Below the pieces are notes generated by a model. That model did not search any database. It was not told the origin of the DNA and saw only the letters and a list, made by a program, of their open reading frames with translations. 12,409 nucleotides of DNA from Coriobacteriales bacterium. Its GTDB lineage: Bacteria > Actinomycetota > Coriobacteriia > Coriobacteriales > UBA8131. This document shows positions 7,834 through 12,409 of this stretch, piece after piece (position 1 is the stretch's first letter; each line of letters opens with the position of its first letter). Position numbers and translations under genes: made by a program. The stretch spans positions 1 through 12,409 of the forward strand of contig JAITTM010000180.1 of the NCBI GenBank assembly GCA_031286975.1. Direction: 5' to 3'.

Positions 7834-8268
7834 GACCATCCTAAACCATTGAGCAAGTCAACAGTCAAGAGCTTTTTTGAAATATTTTTATATCAGATCT
7901 CGCCTGCAATCTGCCAGATACACAGCGGCCTTTGTTGCCGTATCCCGTCTCGTCAGAACCCTGTAGGAATCCATTCTGTGTCTCGCAAATGCCTATTCAG
8001 ATAGAGCCTGTCCGAGCTGGAACCTGTCCGCGCTACCAAGATACCGATGACAGGCTTTGCAAAACGCCTATTTGAATAGGGCAAAGCGCAGTGGCAGACC
8101 TTATACGTCCGTGCTTTATGGTAAGGCGAAAAAAGATAGGGAAGAGGTGTCGTTTTCGGCAGAAAAATCGCCTGTGAGCGACGTTTGGAGACAAAGACGG
8201 CATCTTTGTAGGGGTCGGCGCAAAAGGCCAGTTGTAAAGGGACACCGAGGAAACCACCATATTGACAT
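7834..8268. other. gene-free stretch with small hairpins
   Basis: About 435 bases without a supported gene. Open frames on both strands near 8033-8293 exist but lack ribosome sites, run into a terminator and resemble no family. The region holds the repeats at 7986-8087 and a perfect small hairpin, ACAAAGA-CGGCA-TCTTTGT (8191-8209). It may be a plus-strand non-coding transcript ending at the 8269 terminator, or decayed sequence. Confidence 0.35.
7986..8087. repeat. imperfect direct repeats and nested hairpin
   Basis: The motif GCAAATGCCTATTCAGATAG (7986-8005) recurs in changed form at 8059-8079 (GCAAAACGCCTATTTGAATAG). The second copy is nearly palindromic (CCTATT-TG-AATAGG, 8067-8080) and nested within GCTTTGC (8054-8060) and GCAAAGC (8081-8087). 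Between the two copies CCTGTCCG occurs twice (8007-8014, 8023-8030). No gene is visible. Confidence 0.5.
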
Positions 8269-8321
8269 AAGACGCAACCATCAGTCCTTCTAGGCTGGTG
8301 GTTGCGTCTTGTTTTTATTTT
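8269..8321 (+). terminator. strong rho-independent terminator on plus strand
   Basis: A 16-bp stem with one G-U pair, AAGACGCAACCATCAG (8269-8284) and CTGGTGGTTGCGTCTT (8295-8310), a 10-base loop, then GTTTTTATTTTG. The U tract lies on the plus strand only, yet no plus-strand gene is seen in the 790 bases before it. It also stands 66 bases beyond the end of the minus-strand small-protein operon, where it could stop opposing transcription weakly. Confidence 0.8.
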
Positions 8322-8386
8322 GTCGTAGCTACAATTTCATAGCACGTTGCCTGAGCGGACACAAATCAGTAGTTCCCGCGTAGATA

Positions 8387-8596
8387 CTATTTCAGCTCCT
8401 TACAATAGGCAATAATTCTAAAAGCAGCAAAAAGAACAACTACGAGCCAAAATGTGCAAATCAATACATACTGAGCAACGAAAAAAGCGCCTCTGTCACC
8501 ATCATAATTACTAAAGAGAGGCTCAAGGATATAAGGTATTCGTGTAGCAATTACTAGTACCACTAATGCCGCTATGTCTCCTACAACCCGCCTCAT
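8387..8596 (-). CDS. small two-helix membrane protein, unknown function
   Basis: A 69-residue protein I do not recognise. Two hydrophobic segments (about 7-26 and 38-62) are separated by a short, charged, likely exposed loop (SNYDGDRG, 30-37); the C-terminus is basic (YCKELK). I start it at the ATG 8594-8596, because AAAGGAG lies 8 bases ahead; a longer frame reading upstream adds 31 residues that overlap the previous gene in another frame. Its ribosome site begins right after the stop codon of the restored upstream frame (8614-8616), 17 bases before this ATG, so both are probably one operon. Small two-helix proteins next to a secreted peptide are sometimes immunity or export helpers; here that is only a suggestion. 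Codons are AT-rich compared with the core genes, hinting at acquired DNA. Confidence 0.65.
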   Translation of the reverse strand: MRRVVGDIAALVVLVIATRIPYILEPLFSNYDGDRGAFFVAQYVLICTFWLVVVLFAAFRIIAYCKELK

Positions 8597-8613
8597 TGCC
8601 AATGCTCCTTTCT

Positions 8614-9025
8614 TTAGGCATAAGTATATGTTTTCGTAAACGATACGCCGATTGCTTTTCTTGAACTTCCTGTTCCATAGTCTGACCACCCGTAGTTAAC
8701 GCCACCAACAGATTTATGTCTTTGTATGACAAATGTTTTTGTGGAGTATACCGAATATGCTTTCAACGTCATCGACAATAACTTCGTCAATTTCCGGATT
8801 GCTCAACAACTCCGCAACTTGCTCCTCATAAGTGTCTCTGTTTGTTAGATCGGCTTCTAAATAAACCACATTTTCCTCAGCACCTGTTATGTCTGAGGGC
8901 ACTACTTCTTCATCAGATACGTTTTGCAAATCCGTTGGTTCGGCGGCAGCAGCGCTCACGCCGCCGCTACACGCGAGTAAGACTGACAATAGCAGTACAA
9001 TAGGGGCGCTAAATCTTTTCTTCAT
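8614..9025 (-). pseudogene. secreted small protein, reading frame broken by one frameshift
   Basis: The first frame (9025 to 8714, 103 codons) opens at an ATG preceded by GGAGGAG. It encodes a clear signal peptide, with a basic start MKKR, hydrophobic core IVLLLSVLLACSGGVSA and likely cleavage after the AAAA stretch. An acidic region follows, with many Glu and Asp residues to about residue 88. It then ends abruptly in GILHKNICHTKT. The +1 frame, open from 8802 to its stop at 8614-8616, gives a convincing different C-terminus with TKTFVIQRHKSVGG, NYGWSDYGTGSS and GVSFTKTYTYA. Joining both, with the shift between about 8802 and 8714 (an AAAAA run near 8735 is one possible spot), gives a preproprotein of about 135 residues: signal, acidic propeptide and a basic, Tyr/Ser/Thr/Gly-rich mature part of about 45. 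That pattern resembles a secreted bacteriocin-like peptide, but I recognise no family. It may be a real inactivation, a sequencing error or, less likely, programmed frameshifting. Confidence 0.55.
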
Positions 9026-9149
9026 TTTCCACTCCTCCGATCAATCCGATTCATAAAAGTTAGAACTGTATAACTTTACTTTATCATCGTTTTTTCTAAA
9101 AGCAATCGACACACATCCTTTCAGCCCATCTTTAACTAATTTTTCATTA
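9026..9149. promoter_or_regulatory. AT-rich upstream region of the secreted-protein operon
   Basis: The 124 bases between the secreted-protein start and the transposase remnant are strongly AT-rich. On the minus strand TTGCTT, 16 bases, TAAAGT (ending near 9074) is a weak promoter candidate; nothing better is seen. The boundary to the transposase remnant is abrupt, suggesting that the IS remnant truncated the upstream flank. Confidence 0.25.
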
Positions 9150-9605
9150 GTAGGGAAGCGTCTGGATGGCTACTACTGCATCATCACCTCAGAGACCGGA
9201 CTTGAAGATGAGAAGATAATCGATATCTATAGGGGTCTTTGGCGTATTGAAGAAGCGTTTAAGATAACCAAATCCCATCTATCCACACGTCCGGTCTTCG
9301 TCTGGACAAAAGCACACATAGAGGCACATTTTCTTATCTGCTACATTGCCTTATGTATCATCCGCCTTATCCAATACGACACGGGCTTTGCCCATAGTGC
9401 TGGGGCTATCATCGAAGAGATTCGCCAACTCAACGGCGTGCACCTTGAGGACAACTGGTGGAGGTTTTGTCACAGAACAGATCTGTCAGATGAGCTGGGT
9501 CACACGGTTGGCATCGACCTTGCGCGCAAGAATATGCAGCTTAAGGAGGTCAAGAGGATATTGGCTCAGGCAAATGGCGTAAGAGGCGAGGTCTTAAGCA
9601 GATGA
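9150..9605 (+). pseudogene. IS1634-type transposase, C-terminal remnant
   Basis: An open frame of about 150 codons with no start or ribosome site, ending at TGA 9603-9605. It reads KRLDGYYCIITSET, then IIDIYRGLWRIEEAFKITK, RPVFVWTKAHIEAHFLICY and IALCIIRLIQ. The DGYY block and the YRGLW-IEE-FKITKS block, containing the last acidic residue of the DDE catalytic triad in this group, are hallmarks of the IS1634/IS1549 group of IS4-like transposases. The family is about 500-600 residues long, so roughly the N-terminal two thirds and the other catalytic acids are missing. It cannot be active. The IS tail may continue beyond the stop to about 9730, where GGGAGTTCAGGCTC lies; I could not find the matching inverted end in the window. 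Confidence 0.75.
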
Positions 9606-9776
9606 TGGATGGTCGTGTCGCCTAAGTGCCAGCAGTTTTAGATATGTTGGAGCGGCGAAACTACAGCAGGTAAAACTATCAAATACAATCAAGCAAAACA
9701 ACCCTATCTAGCAGGGAGTTCAGGCTCTCTTACTGCGTTTTTGCTGCGGAAGAAAAGTTTTACGGTCTCAGAAACA
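9606..9776. other. gap between transposase remnant and the MerR gene
   Basis: 171 bases without a gene. The left part is probably the non-coding right end of the IS. A small hairpin, CCCT-ATCTAGC-AGGG, lies near 9702-9716. No clear terminator for the MerR-family gene, which ends here on the minus strand, was found. Confidence 0.35.
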
Positions 9777-10613
9777 CTACTCCAAAGCTGATTTTTGAGC
9801 CTCCGTTGGTTCTTCAACCCGTATGAATACCTGGATCAGATAGTTATTGGGATCAATGATCGATATCTCGTTGAGGGGATAGGTCTCATACGCAGGGCCC
9901 GTGATTGTGAGCTCGTTTGTTTCGGCAAAGGCGAGCAAGCGTTGATACACGTCATCCGTTGCGCCGTAACCGCCTCGGGCATAGCCCATCACATACCAGC
10001 CGGCAGGTGTGCGGTCGCGACCCTGGGGGTTGTTGAAGAAGTAGCGGTTGGGCCACCTCCAATCGCCTGCTTTGATGCGTTCGCCAGAAAACTCACCCCA
10101 AACCGAATAGTTCATCTCCAGCTCGGGATTCAGTTCAAAGTTGTAACGATAAAAATCGAGGAGAGCGTCCTGAAAAGTTCTGCCATCTGAGTAGTCATTC
10201 TCAGATCCAAAGGCCACACGGATCTCTTCGCGCCAGACAAGCTTGATGACACTCTCGTCGGCGGTCAGCGCATTGCCTACCGTGTTGACCAGCGTCGTGA
10301 GCAGGGTGCGGGCGCTTTTGAGCGCCTTGATCTTCTTGTCGATCTCACGGGTCTGCTTGTTGAGCACCTCGACCACAAGCTCAGGAGTACGTCTTTTTCT
10401 GAGGCCGGTGATGGTCTTGAGGGGCATACCCAGCTCTTGCAGCGTCTTGATGACGTTGATATGTGCCAGTTGCTCCTGCGAGTAATAGCGATAGTTGTTT
10501 TCGCCACGGGTACTGGGCGAGAGAAGCCCGATCTTATCGTAAAAAAGAAGAGTATCACGAGATATCCGTGCATACCGTGCCACTTCACTGATAGTGAACA
10601 AATCACCGTTCAT
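9777..10613 (-). CDS. MerR-family transcriptional regulator with GyrI-like effector domain
   Basis: A 278-residue DNA-binding regulator of the BmrR type. Residues 5-45 form the winged helix-turn-helix (FTISEVARYARISRDTLLFYDKIGLL, with the MerR hallmark of a Tyr following the Phe and then GENNYRYYS). Residues 78-112 are the linking dimer helix (coiled coil). Residues 125-266 look like a GyrI-like small-molecule-binding domain ending in YETYPLNEISIIDPN and IQVFIRVEE. The start is the ATG at 10611-10613 with AAAGGGG 5 bases ahead; the frame is open for 92 more codons, but these overlap the divergent promoter and the start of the DUF711 gene. Members bind a ligand and activate promoters with long -35/-10 spacing. 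The dyad in the shared upstream region suggests it controls itself, the divergent gene, or both. The ligand is unknown. Confidence 0.9.
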   Translation of the reverse strand: MNGDLFTISEVARYARISRDTLLFYDKIGLLSPSTRGENNYRYYSQEQLAHINVIKTLQELGMPLKTITGLRKRRTPELVVEVLNKQTREIDKKIKALKSARTLLTTLVNTVGNALTADESVIKLVWREEIRVAFGSENDYSDGRTFQDALLDFYRYNFELNPELEMNYSVWGEFSGERIKAGDWRWPNRYFFNNPQGRDRTPAGWYVMGYARGGYGATDDVYQRLLAFAETNELTITGPAYETYPLNEISIIDPNNYLIQVFIRVEEPTEAQKSALE

Positions 10614-10645
10614 ATGAGCCCCTTTGGTATACTGACTGCAGGAAT

Positions 10646-10677
10646 CACCCGGTGTTCTTTTAGGAGAAGCGCGGGTG
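10646..10677. promoter_or_regulatory. candidate MerR operator dyad
   Basis: A 32-base imperfect dyad: CACCCGGTGTTCT (10646-10658), 6 bases, AGAAGCGCGGGTG (10665-10677). Arms match at 10 of 13 positions (outer CACCCG/CGGGTG and inner TTCT/AGAA perfect). It ends one base before the TATGAT -10 box, covering the spacer and -35 region, the usual MerR-type position. Confidence 0.45.
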
Positions 10678-10684
10678 CTATGAT
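10655..10684 (+). promoter_or_regulatory. candidate promoter of the DUF711 gene
   Basis: TATGAT (10679-10684) is a good -10 box 26 bases ahead of the GTG start. The -35 candidate is poor: TTCTTT at 18-base spacing. A weak -35 box with long spacing is what MerR-type activators work on. Confidence 0.4.
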
Positions 10685-10710
10685 TTAGGATACAACAATC
10701 AGGAGGTATT

Positions 10711-12075
10711 GTGCAGATAACACCGGCGGAGATTTCTGAAACACTTGCGATGATCTCGCAGCAGAATCTGGACATCCGCACCATCACGTTGGGGCTTTCG
10801 CTTCGCAGCTGTGCGCACGAGGATATCGAGGTGTGCGCACGCAGGATATACGACAAGCTGACGCAGGCAGCCGAACATCTGGTGCCCACCGCCGATCAGC
10901 TGGCGCGCGAGTTTGGCATCCCCATCGTCAACAAACGCCTGTCGGTGACGCCCATCGCTGAGGTGGCGGCCGCAACGCGGGCTGACGACTTCACGCCGCT
11001 GGCTGTGGCGCTCGACCGCGCTGGCAAGGAGGTGGGCGTCGACTTTGTGGGCGGCTTCAGTGCCATGGTGCAAAAGGGCATCAGCGCGACGGATGCCACG
11101 CTTATATCCTCGATCCCGCAGGCGTTGGCCGTGACCGACCGCGTGTGCTCAAGCGTCAACGTCGCCTCGACGCGCGCGGGCATCAACATGGACGCTGTGC
11201 TACTCATGGCGCGCACCATCCTTGAGGCCGCACAGCTTACGGCTGACCGTGACTCGATAGGCTGCGCCAAGCTCGTGGTGTTTGCCAACGCGGTTGAGGA
11301 CAACCCCTTCATGGCGGGAGCCTTTCACGGCAGCGGCGAGTCCGAGGCCGTTATCAACGTGGGCGTGTCCGGCCCCGGCGTAGTGCGCGCAGTGCTAAGC
11401 GACCTGCCTGCCACCGCCGACATCACGCGCGTTGCCGAGGCCGTCAAGGCCACCGCCTTCAAGATCACGCGCGCTGGCGAGCTGGTTGCCCGTGAGGCCT
11501 CCCGGCGCCTGGGCGTGCAGATGGGCATCCTCGACCTGTCATTGGCTCCCACGCCGGCAGTCGGCGATTCCGTGGCGCAGATACTGGAGGCCATGGGCGT
11601 GGGCACCTGTGGCGGTCCCGGCACCACGGCAGCGCTCGCCCTTCTCAACGACGCTGTTAAAAAAGGTGGCGTCATGGCATCGAGCTCCGTGGGCGGCCTG
11701 TCTGGTGCCTTTATCCCCGTGAGCGAGGATGCCGGCATGATAGCCGCCGTTGAGCGCGGGGCACTGTCTTTGGAGAAACTCGAGGCCATGACCTGCGTGT
11801 GCAGTGTGGGGCTCGATATGATTGCGGTGCCGGGTGACATCGATGTCGAGACGATCTTTGGCATCATCGCCGACGAGATGGCAATAGGCGTCATCAACTC
11901 CAAGACCACCGCGGTGCGTTTGATCCCGGCTATGGGCAAGGGGGTGGGCGACTACCTGGAGTTTGGCGGCCTGCTGGGTCGGGCTCCCATCATGGAGGTC
12001 AATCGCTTTGCGGGCACGGTCTTCGCCCACCGCGGTGGGCGCTTTCCGGCGCCGCTAAACAGCCTGAAGAACTAA
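10711..12075 (+). CDS. PFL family protein (DUF711 / UPF0210)
   Basis: A 454-residue protein of full family length (about 450). DUF711 proteins have a fold related to pyruvate formate-lyase-type enzymes, but their reaction is not established. Conserved blocks seen are [19 protein letters not shown] near the start, the [15 protein letters not shown] block, [67 protein letters not shown] and the C-terminal [18 protein letters not shown]. The start is GTG 10711-10713 with AGGAGG 4 bases ahead. In many bacteria this gene follows a small ACT-domain gene; here that partner is absent and the neighbour is a divergent MerR regulator. A cytoplasmic, probably metabolic or amino-acid-sensing role is only an inference. 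Confidence 0.93.
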   Translation: MQITPAEISETLAMISQQNLDIRTITLGLSLRSCAHEDIEVCARRIYDKLTQAAEHLVPTADQLAREFGIPIVNKRLSVTPIAEVAAATRADDFTPLAVALDRAGKEVGVDFVGGFSAMVQKGISATDATLISSIPQALAVTDRVCSSVNVASTRAGINMDAVLLMARTILEAAQLTADRDSIGCAKLVVFANAVEDNPFMAGAFHGSGESEAVINVGVSGPGVVRAVLSDLPATADITRVAEAVKATAFKITRAGELVAREASRRLGVQMGILDLSLAPTPAVGDSVAQILEAMGVGTCGGPGTTAALALLNDAVKKGGVMASSSVGGLSGAFIPVSEDAGMIAAVERGALSLEKLEAMTCVCSVGLDMIAVPGDIDVETIFGIIADEMAIGVINSKTTAVRLIPAMGKGVGDYLEFGGLLGRAPIMEVNRFAGTVFAHRGGRFPAPLNSLKN

Positions 12076-12133
12076 GGAACCACTGATTAACTCATTGCAT
12101 ACCAGATGGCTTGGCTATATTTTGCTGTCAGGC

Positions 12134-12167
12134 GGCCTCCCAAGGCCTCCCAAGGCCTCCCAAGGCC
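12134..12167. repeat. tandem decamer repeat, 3.4 copies
   Basis: The unit GGCCTCCCAA occurs three times without error from 12134 to 12163, followed by a partial GGCC. It lies between the DUF711 gene and the rplM promoter, about 22 bases before its -35 box. Copy number may vary by slippage. Confidence 0.9.
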
Positions 12168-12189
12168 GAGCTTTTCGCGCGTCGCGCGT

Positions 12190-12218
12190 TTGACGATGGG
12201 CGAGGGGTTGTATACAAT
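12190..12218 (+). promoter_or_regulatory. rplM promoter
   Basis: TTGACG (12190-12195), exactly 17 bases, TACAAT (12213-12218): five of six bases match the consensus in both boxes. Transcription should begin near 12225, giving a leader of about 60 bases before rplM. Confidence 0.8.
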
Positions 12219-12222
12219 ACGA

Positions 12223-12241
12223 GGGTTCGATTTCGAAGCCC
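12223..12241 (+). other. hairpin at the 5' end of the rplM mRNA
   Basis: GGGTTCGA (12223-12230) pairs with TCGAAGCCC (12233-12241), with one bulged base and a 2-base loop. It starts at about the predicted transcription start, so it may protect the mRNA 5' end or act as an L13 leader structure. Confidence 0.4.
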
Positions 12242-12248
12242 CGTGAAA

Positions 12249-12260
12249 TCTTTGAAAACT
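12249..12260 (+). promoter_or_regulatory. boxA-like antitermination sequence in the rplM leader
   Basis: TCTTTGAAAACT matches the boxA element familiar from Gram-positive rRNA leaders (core CTTTGAAAACT), which binds NusB with ribosomal protein S10. It lies 24 bases ahead of the rplM start, in the right orientation in the leader. Confidence 0.4.
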
Positions 12261-12284
12261 ACTTTACATAGCTTGGAGGAGTTC

Positions 12285-12409
12285 GTGAAAACCTATTACG
12301 CCAAAACAGGCGAGGTAAAACGCGAATGGGTACTTATCGACGCTACCGATAAAGTGCTCGGCCGCGTGGCATCTGAGGCTGCCCAGATTCTCAAAGGCAA
12401 ACGCAAGCC
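12285..12409 (+). CDS. rplM: 50S ribosomal protein L13 (partial, C-terminus beyond right edge)
   Basis: 41 residues of L13, an early-assembling protein of the large ribosomal subunit. The start [20 protein letters not shown] and the block [18 protein letters not shown] are typical; the protein is usually about 142-150 residues. The GTG at 12285-12287 has GGAGGA 4 bases ahead. rpsI (S9) normally follows in the same operon and should lie just outside the window. Confidence 0.97.
   Translation, partial: MKTYYAKTGEVKREWVLIDATDKVLGRVASEAAQILKGKRK

Noticed and set aside
8033..8293. Overlapping open frames on both strands (78 and 82 codons)
   Set aside because: No ribosome sites, one runs into the terminator stem at 8269, and neither has a recognisable domain.
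9346..9582. 78-codon plus-strand frame inside the transposase remnant
   Set aside because: It is an out-of-frame shadow; the neighbouring frame gives clear IS1634-type transposase sequence.
12134..12167. Tandem repeat considered as a CRISPR array
   Set aside because: The 10-base units are directly adjacent with no spacers and there are no cas genes.

Overview
The window reads as a chromosomal segment of an actinobacterium of moderate to high GC, most likely a member of the Coriobacteriia. That placement is an inference from protein flavour (paired multidrug ABC exporters, PutP, a MocR-type aminotransferase, a PFL/DUF711 protein and an actinobacterial-looking L13 gene) and from GTG starts behind strong AGGAGG-like ribosome sites. 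I could not test it by database search.

Left part (1-5511, all minus strand). A proline/sodium symporter gene (putP) lies upstream of a translationally coupled pair of type IV ABC exporter half-transporters. The first half-transporter has a degenerate ATP site and an extracellular insert of about 200 residues. The second runs off the left edge and carries a repeat-rich N-terminal tail. Together they look like a heterodimeric multidrug or peptide exporter of the BmrCD/TM287-288 type. Middle part (5774-7474, plus strand). A PLP-dependent aminotransferase of the MocR-like aspartate aminotransferase group is followed, after a 12-bp stem-loop, by a small four-helix 'phage holin family' membrane protein.

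Accessory island (about 7475-9730). This is the most unusual part. A 158-bp MITE-like element with 21-bp terminal inverted repeats and a 5-bp direct repeat sits exactly at the stop codon of the holin-family gene. Next comes a compact minus-strand unit: a possible promoter, a 7-bp hairpin, a 23-bp-arm hairpin and a terminator with six Us, which looks like a structured small RNA. A stretch with several hairpins then ends in a strong plus-strand terminator that has no recognised gene in front of it. Beyond it is an AT-rich two-gene minus-strand operon: a secreted small protein whose reading frame is broken by one frameshift, and a 69-residue two-helix membrane protein. The island closes with the C-terminal remnant of an IS1634-type transposase.

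Right part (9777-12409). A MerR-family regulator with a GyrI-like effector domain is divergent from a PFL-family (DUF711) gene. The 97-bp space between them carries a 32-bp dyad next to a -10 box, suggesting that the regulator controls this promoter. After a short decamer repeat, a clear promoter (TTGACG, 17 bp, TACAAT), a 5' hairpin and a boxA-like sequence lead into rplM (ribosomal protein L13), cut by the right edge.
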